DNA of 64,000 nucleotides, taken from the NCBI GenBank assembly GCA_023374045.1, contig CM041780.1:171364085-171428084 (forward strand), written 5' to 3'. Below the pieces are notes generated by a model. The model saw only the letters and a program-made list of their open reading frames with translations, had not been told where the DNA came from and ran no database searches. This document shows positions 34,510 through 45,187 of the stretch, piece by piece; position 1 is the first letter of the stretch; every line of letters begins with the position of its first letter. Origin of the DNA: Limonium bicolor (taxonomy: Eukaryota > Streptophyta > Magnoliopsida > Caryophyllales > Plumbaginaceae). The position numbers and the translations under genes are program-made.

Positions 34510-34907
34510 AATAAGATCGAGATTCTCCAGGCAAGTTTCAAAATTGATCCAAAGATAGAGAAGTCATCCATAAAGACCTCTATACATTTTTCAATGTAGT
34601 CAGAAAAAATAGCCATCATACCCCGTTGAAAAGTAGCTGGGGCATTACATAATCCGAACGGCATTCGTTTATAAGCATATGTTCCATAAGGACAGGTAAA
34701 AGTAGTTTTATCCTGATCTTCTGGAGCAATTGGGATCTGGAAGTATCCTGAATAGCCATCTAGAAAACAATAGTAATCCTGACCTGCTAACCTTTCCAGC
34801 ATTTGGTCAATAAAGGGCAAGATAAAGTGATCCTTGTGTGTGGTAGTATTCAATTTCCTGTAGTCAATACAAACTCTCCAACCAGTAGTAGTGCGTTGAG
34901 GAATCAA
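34482..34907 (-). pseudogene. pol: Element C reverse transcriptase palm
   Basis: The 141-codon frame shows WRVCIDYRKLN, FILPFIDQMLERLAG, CFLDGYSGYFQI, YKRMPFGLCNAPATFQ and the catalytic box [11 protein letters not shown], so FMDD is intact. The upstream part of RT lies in the next frame (34928-35191), separated by a shift near 34915. Confidence 0.9.
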
Positions 34908-34927
34908 CTCACCTTTTTCGTTAGGAA

Positions 34928-35191
34928 CTACAGTAATTCCTCATTTTTTGGTACCACCTGTACTGGGCTCATCCACTTGCTATCTGAAATGGGATAAATA
35001 ATTCCAGCGTCAAGTAGTTTTATTACCTCTTTTTTGACCACCTCTTTTAGAACGGGGTTGAGACGCCTCTGTGGTTGTGCCAATGCCCTGAAATCATCTT
35101 CCATATAAATTCGGTGAGGGCACAAATATGGGCTTATTCCTTTGATATCTGCTATTGACCAACCAATAGCGGTCTTATGATTGTGTAGCAC
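34928..35191 (-). pseudogene. pol: Element C pre-RT segment
   Basis: The short frame carries an N-terminal Athila RT signature: GISPYLCPHRIYMED, RRLNPVLKEVVKKEVIKLLD, then AGIIYPISDSKWMSPVQVVPK. The usual Gly-Gly turn after the Lys is shifted out of frame. It links protease (upstream) to RT palm (downstream). Confidence 0.85.
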
Positions 35192-35209
35192 CCCTAAAAG
35201 TTGCTTCTC

Positions 35210-36028
35210 CTACACATCTGTCAATTTAGATGATATAATAACCGGTAAATCAGATGGCTCTTTTAGAAAAGCGTATTTTAAATGAGGGGGAAGAGGTTTC
35301 ATTTCTACTGTAGGGGCTTTCTCAATGGAAGGCTTTGGTCTGTCTGCATTCCTTTCTACTGGCTTGAATTTTTGTTGGTAGGCACGGAAATATGGTTGTC
35401 TCCTGTTCAACTCTTCAACCGTGAGAGCAATATCAGGATTTTCATCATCAGTTTCACAAGATGCCATGAGACATCTTTCCAAAATCATTTCTTCATCTTT
35501 GCTGAGGAACGTCTCCTGTACTAAAGAGTCAACAGTATCTATGGAAAAACAGATTTGTGTATCAGAAGGACGCTTCATGTTCCGGGTCATGTCAAAAACT
35601 ACCTGTTCATCATGAAGTCTCAAAATTATTTTACCTCCTTCAACATCAATTAAAGTACGGGCAGTTCTCATAAAAGGTCTACCTAGAATTAGTGGAACAT
35701 ATTTATCTTCCTCAATGTCAATAACAATGAAATCAGCAGGAAAAATAAATTTGCCAACAGAAACCACTAAATCTTCAACTTTCCCTCTAGGGTAGATTAT
35801 GGAACGATCAGCTAGTTGTAGCTGCACAGAAGTAGGAGAGCATTGACCTATACCTAATTTTTGAAAGATAGATAAAGGCATTAAGTTAATACTGGCTCCT
35901 AAATCGCACAACCTGTTACCACAATTTATATCTTCTATCGTGCAGGGAATGATGAGAAGACCTGGATCTCCCAATTTCGGTGGTAGCTTCTTTAAGAGTA
36001 CTGCAGACACTCTTTTGGTTAATTTCAC
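35210..36028 (-). pseudogene. pol: Element C protease region
   Basis: This aspartic protease of the Athila type processes Gag-Pol. The active-site segment is NRLCDLGASINLMPLSIF, with DLG in place of the common DSG. It is followed by DFIVIDIEEDKYVPLILGRPF, the conserved flap/ILGRPF end of retropepsins. A charged linker (LTVEELNRRQPYFRAYQQKF) leads to RT. It is open for 272 codons but separated from gag by a stop at about 36050. Confidence 0.85.
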
Positions 36029-36056
36029 CGTGTCATTTTCCTGTAAGGATCACCTG

Positions 36057-36599
36057 TTAGACAAAAATATCTTTCATAAATTTTGCATAAATAGGCATTT
36101 GCGTTAAGGCATCAGAAAAAGGAATATTAATAGTTAATTTCTTAAAAATGTTAAGAAATTTTCCAAATTGGTCATCCAAATTATTTTTCTTTAATCTATC
36201 CGGAAATGGAATTGGAATATCATATGAAACCTGGGATGGTTTAATAGTAAGGGATGCAGGAGACTCCTTCTCCTTGGGAATTGTTACATCTTCTTTGTCA
36301 GATTGAGGATTTCTTTGTTCGTCAGATTCCTTCTCAACTTTAGGGGCATTAGATATCAGCTCTTTTCCGCTTCTCAGGGTTATTGATTTTGCATGCTCCC
36401 TTGGATTTGGATCAGTCTGGCTCAGGAGTGACCCTGTTGGTCTTTGAGCCAGTTGTTGTGAAATTTGACCTATCGGTCTTTCTAAATTTGTGGTTATGGT
36501 AGCCTGATCAGCAACTTTAGCTTCTATCTTAGCAAATTTTGAATTTGTTACCTGACCTTGTTTTAGAAGCTGATTCATCATGCTTTTCAATTCGCCCAT
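36057..36599 (-). pseudogene. gag: Element C gag C-terminal segment
   Basis: The 180-codon frame has MGELKSMMNQLLKQGQ, the Athila-typical NLERPIGQISQQLAQRP and SITLRSGKEL, an acidic Pro-rich stretch, then PIPFPDRLKKNNLDDQFGKF and KLTINIPFSDALTQMPIYAKF, the usual gag-protease boundary of this lineage. It is broken from its neighbours by stops on both sides. Confidence 0.85.
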
Positions 36600-36641
36600 A
36601 TCTCCTTGTGAGTTGGTTGGCTGCTCCTGTTGTCGGTTGTA

Positions 36642-36893
36642 TTAAGGTTGTCGATTTTGGTTGAATCCTTGGTTGCTCGTTTGTGGCTCATAATTCCTCC
36701 ATGGTTGTTGATTGCTCCTCCAATTGTTTTGGTTGTATGAGTTCGGATAAGGATTAACTGGTCTGTTGTTAATTAAACTTACCTCCTCAAGGGTCCTGTT
36801 GAAACCTGAATCATCGCAGTCTGGGGTTTCATGAGCTCCTCCACAGTTTTCACAACAGGGAGTCAGATATGGGGAAGTGGCCACCGCCTTCAC
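36642..36893 (-). pseudogene. gag: Element C gag zinc-knuckle segment
   Basis: The short frame contains CENCGGAHETPDC, a CX2CX3HX4C knuckle typical of Athila Gag, followed by an Asn/Gln-rich tail (NPYPNSYNQNNW). It follows the 36903-37190 frame after a stop. RNA binding is the expected role. Confidence 0.85.
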
Positions 36894-36902
36894 AACTTTT
36901 TG

Positions 36903-37838
36903 TTATGGTTGATTTAGCGTTAGTTTCTCCACAACTTTTGTGAGTGCAGCTAGTTGAGCAGATACATGATCCTGCGGGGGAATACTGTACATTCCTGTTT
37001 CTTTCTTTGCTTCACCTCTTCCCTTGATTTTACACCATTGTCTGGTGCTGGCAGTCATGGTATCTAGTAGTTCAACTGCTTCTTCTCCGGTCAATTTCAT
37101 AAAATTTCCTCCAGACGTGGAACTTAGCAATAATTTATTTGAATCATTTAAACCTCTAAATAATGATAACACAAGTTCCTGGCTACTCATACCGTGGTGT
37201 GGGCATAATATCTGTAATTCTTTGAATCTATCCCACGAATCATAAAGAGACTCACCTGGTTCTTGATAGAGTTTGTGATCTCAGCAATTTTTTCTCTTGT
37301 CTTGGATGGAGGATAGTATTTTGCCATAAATTTGTTTGCTAATTCGGCCCAGCTGTGGATGCTGCTGGGTTGTAAACTTCTCAGCCACCTGGAGGCGCCA
37401 TCTTTTTAATGAATAAGGGAACAATTGCAGATGGATGTGCTCGTTCAGATTTCCTGTTTTATTAAAAGTGTTACAGAAATCAAGAAATGCAGATATATGG
37501 TGTGGAGCATCATCTGAATCCAGCCCGCTGTATTGCCCCTGGTGGTAGAGTGTGGTGATGAAACTCGTTTTGAATTGCCAGGCATCAAGTTCAGCCTGTG
37601 TAACTTGAGGAAGGGCAATAGCGGAGGGCCTTCCTTCGACCGACGGTTGCTGGTACTCGCATAGAGTTTGTCGAGTTGTCATCTCAATTCTTTGTTGTCG
37701 TCTTTCTCCGTGGAGAAATCTCTCAATCTCAGGTTCAAGACTGTTTTGAGGACTACCTGCAGATCGAGTTCGACGCATATATAGAAATAAAATGTAGTTT
37801 GATGAAAAATGGAGAATAACTAAAGAAAACAAAAGCAA
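36903..37838 (-). pseudogene. gag: Element C gag N-terminal (capsid) segment
   Basis: Two frames cover it: 37281-37838 and 36903-37190. The likely start is the internal Met of MRRTRSAGSPQN (about 37779), because the preceding residues are hydrophobic leader-like and not gag-like. Capsid signatures are DDAPHHISAFLDFCNTF, LFPYSLKRWRLQVAEKF and, in the second frame, MSSQELVLSLFRGLN. A stop or frame shift near 37280 separates them. Confidence 0.85.
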
Positions 37839-38446
37839 TAATTAAAAAGTAAAGATAAACTAAAGAAAACTAAATAACAAAATTAGAAAGAAATATGGAA
37901 GGGGGAATTTAAACAAATAAAAAAGAAGCAATTAATAAAATAAAACAAGGAAAAAAACTTCTCTTTTTTTTACCAAAAGTAAATAAACCGAAAATAAATA
38001 AACTTAAGAGAAATAGAAATAAATGCAGTTAAGTAAACGGAAGTGGTAAAATAAAATAATGAAAAAGGACAGAATTAAATTGCTGGAATTTAAATAACAA
38101 GGGAATTTAAATGACTGTAATTTAAATGACTAGAAAATAAAGAACTGTAATTAAATTGACTAGAATTTAAATGACATAAAATTTAAATTACAGAATTTAA
38201 ATGACAGAAAATTTAAATGACATAAAATAGATTATTGAAATTTTAAGGACATTGGAAAGTTAAATAACTGGAAAATAAATTACAGGAATTGTAAATGAAT
38301 GGAAAATAAATGACTGTAATTAATACAATATTTAAATTGCTAGAAAAATTAAATAACAAAAAAATTAGAAACAAAAATTAAAGAGTAGCAAAAGCTAAAC
38401 AGAAAACTTAATAAAATTTAAAACTATCAATTAACCGTGCCGGAGG
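37839..38446 (-). repeat. Element C leader with ATTTAAAT-type repeats
   Basis: This non-coding leader lies between primer site and gag. Positions 38090-38240 hold many copies of AATTTAAATGAC and variants (GGAATTTAAATGACTG), each centred on the palindrome ATTTAAAT. Element F has the same repeat in the same place. No gene is seen. Confidence 0.8.
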
Positions 38447-38464
38447 TCCCCGGCAACGGCGCCA
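38447..38464 (-). other. Primer binding site of element C (tRNA-Asp type)
   Basis: The minus strand reads TGGCGCCGTTGCCGGGGA, six bases after the LTR end, which is the site used by Athila elements. It fixes the minus orientation of C. Confidence 0.9.
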
Positions 38465-38470
38465 AAAACT

Positions 38471-40373
38471 TGTTGGAGAAATATGTGACTACTTCTACAA
38501 CCTAGGCAATGTACCTATCGTTTTGCGGAATAGTGGATTTGTGGGGTTGTCGAACTCTTGGGGACCTTGCTGGAGTTTAACTGATAGTGTAGTAAATTAA
38601 CTGAGGACTCTATTTAAACTATTGACCAGAACTTATCACTTTTTTAGGGAGATTGTGGTTACAGCTTAACGTAAACAAAACAGTAATAAGAACAATTAAT
38701 CAAAACAGAAATAATAACGGTTGTAAAACTCTTTGTTTTTAAGGAAGCACCCTAGGTTTTTCTGCCTACCTATTTCATCCAATTATATTAATATAAACTT
38801 TCCCACTTAGCAATAAACTCAGGAATCTTAATTAGTTCATTGACCGGTCCTTGTACAATAAACCCTGACTAACTTAAACAACAAGCTGCAATCCTTGCCC
38901 AAGTCATTATAAATTACTCGCTTTATTACCAATTCCTATTGGAGACAGATTAACCTGTAGGCGAGACACGCTTCTAGTCGTTAACCTGTTTTGACTTCCT
39001 ATGTCTAGAACCTTGTTTAGCACCGCATTTTAACAAGAGAACTACAAATATCACTTTAATAATTGGCCTAAAGATTAATGCGCATTAAGGACAAGAATCA
39101 AAATATTGCTTAAATAGATTATAGTGGGAAGTCTACATAACACAATTATATAAAATAGGCTTGCTTCCCAACCCGGGAGGCTAGGTTTATTACTCACACA
39201 TAATTATAAGAAAATACATAACAAATAAGATAGACATTAAAACAGAGTAAAGTTTAAGGAAGGAAAGAACTCTATTTAGGGAGAGTTATTTCGCTTTCGG
39301 GCTTGTCTCCGTGATTATGTCAACCTCATAACAATAATAAATAGGTAGAACAAAGAATAACGAACAAAAAGGCAAAAGTTGGTTCTGTCCGTGTGGGGCC
39401 ACGCGGACACAAACGCGGACACAAATCAGGACGCGGCCTGGTTTGTGCAGATCGTCTTCTTCCTCTGGAAATCTAGAAAATTAAAGAGTTAGGCTTATTT
39501 GGTGATGGGAAATGATGGAAATGAAGTGGAGATATGGATGTATGGAGGGAAAATGGAATTTGGGTGGAGGAAGTGTGATTTGGAGGTGAACGTGAGTGAT
39601 TTGGGGTGTGTGTTCTCTCTGTATTCTCTTCAATCTCCAGTGTCCGGTTTATCGTAGAAGGAGCTGGGTTTTTATAGAAGCAGAGGAGAAGGAAGAGGAC
39701 AAGGTTGGAGCAGGCGTGAGGAAATCAAGGGTGCGGTGCCTGATACGTCTTATGGGGTAGATAGATATGTTTGTAGGCGCCGCAAATGAGGAAGAACAAC
39801 GAAGGCGGCGCAAAAATTTAGTCGCATGATTTCTGGATTCGGCGCAGTCATTTTACACGTGTCCGTGTTTCTGTCCGCGTACGGACATAGATCAGGACGT
39901 GAGACGTCCGCGTTTGAGTCCGCAAAGCGGACACGCTCTTTTGCTGCGTCCGAGTTTGAGTCCGCAATGCGGACCTGTTCTTTTGTTGCGTCCGAGTTTG
40001 AGTCCGCAATTCGGACGTGTTCTTTGTTGCGTCTGAGTTTGAGTCCGCAATTCGGACGTGTTCTTTTGTTGCGTCTGAGTGTGAGTCCGCAATTCGAACA
40101 TGTGTATTTTTTCTCATTTTTCTGCAATCTTCAACTGGGCTTAGATTCTTCGTTTTAGCTCTGTTTCACTCGCCGTTTGTTGCGTTGGAAAGCTTGTGAA
40201 GTAAACTATGTGATTCCAAGACTTTTTACTGCATTTGATACATAAAATGTATCAGTTCATATCAAAACATAAATCTTAGGAAAAACATACGATAGATGAG
40301 TAATATTATCCTGAACGTAAGTAAATATAAGGTAGATTAAACCCTTAAATGTCTATGAAATTCTCACTTATCA
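38471..40373 (-). repeat. Element C 5' LTR
   Basis: It matches 29322-31216 nearly throughout, with scattered substitutions and small indels. On the minus strand it starts TGATAAGTGAGAAT and ends CTCCAACA. TATA box: minus TATAAAAA at 39669-39676. The array is at 39862-40105. Confidence 0.92.
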
Positions 40374-40378
40374 ACTCC

Positions 40379-41698
40379 CATCTTAAATAATAAGCTAGCA
40401 AATAAGTAAAAGAGAAAATAAGAGAAAGTAAAAAAGGAGAATAGTATAAAGCACTTTTCCTTTCCTCTCTCCTCTCATTTCCCCTCCTTCTCTCGTTTAT
40501 TTTCCTTCCCCTCTGCAGACCACTACTCCATCTTCTTCCTCTCTCCTTCTTGAATGTTTTTTAAGCTCAAAAATGGCTTCCCCACCTTCCCTTGCTTACC
40601 AAAGCCAACTCAAGGCTCCGAATTAAAAACAAATCGCATATTTGTGCTCTCCTCATCAAGGCCTTTCATTCTCTCTTTTAAAAATATAAAATGGAGGAGT
40701 TTGACCTCCATGGGTATAGCTCATTTGGGAATAGAATCACATGTTCTTGGAGCTAGACATCTCCCCTTTTATTCAAGGTAAGAAAATCTAAGAAAAAAAC
40801 TCATTCTTCTTCATCTCTTTGCCCTAGCCGATTTTTGCCTCTCTTGACACCTTGTTTCTTTCCTTGTTTAGTATTCATTCAACCTCAAATGGTGCTTGGA
40901 AGCCCCCTTGCATTATGATCAAAAACCCACTCGAGGGTTCCAAGGTAAAGCCCTTAATCTTGTACTTTAGGCACCTTCTTTGCATTGTGGACTAATTAAT
41001 AAGCCTAAGAGTATTAATTAGTGCTTATTGGATTCCCATTTGAACAATGGTCTAGTGTTGTGGCAATTGGAATGCCCTTGGCCGATTGGGAGTCAAGAGA
41101 AAAAGAGAGAGAGAAGAAGATTGGAAAAGAAATGAAGAACAAAGGTAACTAATCTACCTTGGTGATTATTCTAAATGCTTTTAGAATTTTGGGATGGGAA
41201 ATAGAAAGATGAATTAAAATCTGAACCCAAAATGTGTTTGATTGAGGTTACAGGAATTGTGATTGTCTTTAAATGCATTAATTTTGTTTGATTTAAGGGC
41301 CTAAGAGCCAAGCATCTAAGTTAATGCACTATATTGTGATTGATGGAATTTTTGGATGATTATGTGTGCTGGTAGGATCCTTTATGGATGTGGCTGGTTG
41401 AATTGTTTAGGAAATGAGAATTGATGCATTTGGGAAATATTAGAATTGTAGGTAAGTTATGGAAAAATTTCGGTAGAAATTATGGTGTTTTATGAGATGT
41501 CATGAGTATGGAATGACCGAGGGCTAACTGGGTGTTTGGAGAGAAACCAATTTGGTTATTTAACTACCTATGAGCTATTTTATAGGTGAGTTAAGAAGTG
41601 AGCAAAATCTGTAGCAAATGGGTGTTTTAGTGTCTTGAATTTCTAGAAAAAGACCTAGTGTGGGTGGCTTTGGAAATGAAGGTTTGAACTTGAGAAAA
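40379..41698 (+). repeat. Element D 3' LTR, second part
   Basis: This continues the LTR after C. A CT-rich stretch (40440-40550), then AAAATCTGTAGCAAATG and GGCTTTGGAAATGAAGG, match the complement of LTR B (22030-22100). It stops at GAGAAAATG|TAACACC, where element E begins. No gene is supported; the open frame at 40554-40781 has no recognisable domain. Confidence 0.75.
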
Positions 41699-42075
41699 TG
41701 TAACACCCCGTCTCTAACAGTCGTGTTCATTGCATAAACCATCTAACATATGTAACAAAATCGCTGCGGAATTCTTTACATTACCCAGCACCTTGCTACG
41801 GTCTGACATACAAAATACACCGAACTTAAATATTTACAACCATTTATCCAAAAGTACCATCCAAGTTCAAGCATCTCAAGTCCAACAAGTTTTCACAATC
41901 TTAAATATCAACAGACGGGTGTACATGCACAACCCGTACCCAAAATAAAACTCCATCCTAAGTCTACCCGCTCCTACTCTTGAGGTAGGTCTTCTGAGGC
42001 CTCTTTCCTGCAAAATAAATATGGATGTCCCGAGGGGCTCAACACCTTCGCTGGTACAATTCTCTTATAGCCCCC
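41699..42075 (-). repeat. Terminal fragment of a minus-strand LTR, probably the 3' LTR end of E
   Basis: On the minus strand it ends GACGGGGTGTTACA at 41699 and carries the conserved GTTGAGCCCCTCGGGAC box (about 42027-42043). These are features of the last 500 bases of the chromovirus LTRs here. Assignment to E is inferred, because E's own LTR starts at 47261 in the same orientation and lacks this end. The right edge (about 42060-42100) is uncertain. Confidence 0.55.
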
Positions 42076-45000
42076 AAGCTAACGGGGCTACGACGACTCT
42101 CATTTGCGATTTCAACAGAGAGCAGAAACCTCATCTTCATCCTCTCTTTTCTTGCTCGATACAACACCAAACCATACAAAAACCATACCGTTGGATTCCT
42201 CATGTTAAGGGCAACACATTCCACCCTTCAAAAACTTGAAACCCTCACCTTTATCTCCATGACCATGAGCTCCTTTGCAGCTTGAAGTGGTGCTTTTGAC
42301 CCTTCTTCGTCTTCTTAATAGTCCAAGGTAAATATAAACTCAAAGTCTTCCATCTTCCTAGCTTGCTCGTGCAAAAGTCAAAAATTGCCCACGTTGATAT
42401 TTTCTCCATTTCCCAATCAGTTTCGGTTTCAACAGGGGGCTGAGTTTTTGCTGTTCTTGCTGTCCAAGGATTACACTCAGGAGAGTAAGGTAATTCCTTA
42501 GTGTTTAAAGCCCTAAAAACTAGCTCTTGAAATATTGATTTGGTGTGAAACGTGGGAATTAAACTAGATTGTTGTGTGTGTTTGGGGTATGGATGTAGAT
42601 AGCAATCTATACCTCTGTTGTTGTGGAAACCAGAAGAGAAAGAGCAAGAGGAGGAGGAAGAAGAAGGGAAAAAAAATCAGAAAGCTAACAAGGTATTGAA
42701 CTTACCTTGAGATGGCTTTGTTCTCTGTAAAACATATTTTTGAACGTGGGAAATTACCTTGTATGGTGTAGTTAAGAAACTACAATATTGCTTGTTGAAT
42801 GAAGAAGTTTTAATGATGTTTAAGTGTGCAAATAAACCTAGGAACTAAGTTAGTATTGTGTATTAACAGAGGGGAAATTTAATGTGCTGTTACAGTGGTT
42901 TCATGCTTAAATAAACAGGGATGTTAACTGATGTTTGTGAGCTGTTATAATGTGGTGAGAATCCATAGAGTGTAGATAAGTTCTGTCAAAATATGTCTAG
43001 GAATGTAAGGCTTGAGTGTGTTAGGGCGTGAGGTTGGAATGATAAGGAAGAAAGAATAGAAAACCTGCAAAAGAAACAAAACTAGAAACCTGTAAAGAGG
43101 AAAAATAACAGGGAATCGAGTAGTTTGACAATAAATACATAGAATGTTTTAGTTTAGTTTTGAAAGCCTACTAAACAATTTCAAAACATGCTAGAATATA
43201 TGTAGGAAGAGTGGGGAAGAAGTTTATAAGCTTGGAGTGAAACAAAAGCAAAAACATACTTATTTTTCAACCTGCAAGTGGTCCGGGTCTGTAAACTAGG
43301 ATAGAACTGGACCAGTGTCAAAACACGGCAGAGAAACCTATATAGAGGAGTGGTCGGGTTTACAAACCAGGACAAACCGGACCGCCCCTAAAAACTCACC
43401 CGAGAGTTTCTGAATTAAGGGTCGGGTTTGAAACTAGTATGCACACGCCGGACCAGTCTAATTTGCACCTGAGAGTGACCAGAAACATTGGTCCGGGTTT
43501 GTAAACCTGGACACAAAACGGACCACCCATTTTCTTTACAGAAATCATTTTTAAACGCCATTCCAAGGTAGGGGTTGATGGTATGATAATAAGATGATAG
43601 GAACTTGTTTAATGATGTGTTATGGTAATTAAGAGTATAAACAAGCTTAGAAAATAATTATAAGTATGTAACTTATGTAAATGATTTGGATGACAGAGAG
43701 AAGTAAGGACTGTATAGGTTAAACGAAATGAAATGTCATGACTAAGTAAGAAAGTTCGGGGAAAGCGTTAGCGAAAGTAAAGAGTTAAGTTAATCATGGG
43801 TAATTAACTCCGACTTAATAATGTTATAGGACCCGATTAGTTGGATCCGAGAGAGAGAGTCGACGGGCAAGTTACGTGGTGGAACGGTATGATTTCTCAT
43901 GCCCTGTATCCTAACTTGGTACTCTGATTTGTGTGTTGTGTGTTTCATATGCAATCACCTAATCAAGATATAAATGCATGAATATGATTTATAGCGTGGT
44001 CCTATATGTGCTTTCTTTGCACCCGATGAACTATGTCTTGAAAGACTAGTTTTGTATAATTCATGAATGTTGAATGGAAGGATTCTTGGTTTGAGAGTTC
44101 TCACTAACACACTAACCTACTGACTTACCTAACTTGGAAATGGGTAACTGGAATGAGAGAGAACCGAATAGCGTTTTGGCCACGCATGAGAATTAGGAAG
44201 CAAGAGAGATGCTTACCAAGTTCTGGCCTAATACCTTCCCACATGGTTCCGAACCGTATGGTCACACCCGGGGAGTAAGCCAAATCTAAGCCCGGCGAGA
44301 GAAGTGGTGAGTATGCCACATCTTGCCCGGAGGTCACCCCGAATAAGAGGTAATTATTTCAGAGATAAGTAATGGCTTAAGTGTGGATCATGCCTTGTGC
44401 GAGACATATGGTCAAGAGTTAAGAGTTATGAGCATCCGCCTAACCCGGATGAGAAAATGGCTAACATGAGAAGAGGTGTGATCTTGAGGAGAGAATCTCA
44501 AGGCCTCAGTGACCAATGTGTGGATAACTGGTATTGTTTCCATTGTTGTGATATGCTCTGTGTGTGGGTATTGTTATACATGACTAAAATGTTATTGTTA
44601 TTGTTATTAGCATGCTTGTTGAATATTAATGAACCGCATGTCGGCGACCAAATAGTTGGCGTACCCTCGCTAGTACGCGGGGTATGCGATTATCATATGC
44701 AACTTTAGCTGAGCCCCTTGGGGCACCGTTTTTATTCTTCCAGGTACACGATACGGTTGATTAGTCGTGAAGAACGGGGTGGCATACTTTTGGGTAGTTA
44801 GTAGTGGATGGTGGTGTACCGAGTTGTACACGGGCTTGTAGACCTAGGATAGTCGGTGTACTATGTGGTACACCCGTTATATTTTGAATGGAGATAATAT
44901 GTTATGGTGGAGTGACTGTTAAACTCGTATTCTTTTGACGAGCTGTGAGCCTTGATGTAAATATACACTTAGCACTTGGTAATCAGGCGTTGTAAGTTAT

Positions 45001-45187
45001 GTTGATTTAAATATGGTATTTCTTTTATCGGACCGAGACTGTAAGTGGTAGTAGTTTAGACCCGGTGGCCATGTGGGTGGTTATCGGTATTGTATCACCC
45101 TCGGTAGTTAGAAGTATTTCCGCTACGAATAGTTATCTGACCGAGACGTTTAGACCGTGATTAAAGGATTACCGGATGGGGTGTTAC
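42076..45187 (+). repeat. H: plus-strand LTR fragment of the B/D family
   Basis: It ends ACCGGATGGGGTGTTACA at 45187. The last kilobase matches LTR B inverted (GAACCGCATG, TACCCTCGCTAGTACGCGGGGTATG, GCTGAGCCCCTTGGGGC). It includes a GGTCCGGGTTTGTAAAC-type array (43268-43520). The LTR start is missing, so it is a truncated LTR, probably inserted in the LTR of E and then partly deleted. It holds no gene. Confidence 0.65.
43268..43520. repeat. GTCCGGGTTTGTAAAC...GGACC array in H
   Basis: About four units have GGTCCGGGT or GGTCGGGTTT followed 25-35 bases later by CGGACC or CGGACCA. The units are less regular than in the other LTRs. Confidence 0.7.

Larger units (their letters stand above)
29322..40373 (-). 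mobile_element. Element C: Athila-like gypsy element, TSD actcc
   Basis: This 11 kb insertion has both ends defined: ACTCC flanks it at 29317-29321 and 40374-40378. It has LTRs of about 1.9 kb (29322-31216 and 38471-40373), a primer site at 38447-38464, a gag-pol of several broken frames, and a 1.5 kb non-coding part before the 3' LTR. Athila lineage is inferred from the primer site, the DLGASINLMP protease and the YPISDSKWMSPVQVVPK segment before RT. No env-like frame is seen. Confidence 0.92.
23756..41698 (+). mobile_element. Element D: degenerate gypsy element, host of B, C and E
   Basis: The visible parts are an internal region (23756-28763), a PPT (28751-28760) and the first part of a 3' LTR (28764-29321 plus 40379-41698). 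The 5' LTR and primer site are missing: they would lie left of B, where a deletion joined B to A. The remaining 3' part of the LTR should lie beyond element E, outside the window. Confidence 0.75.
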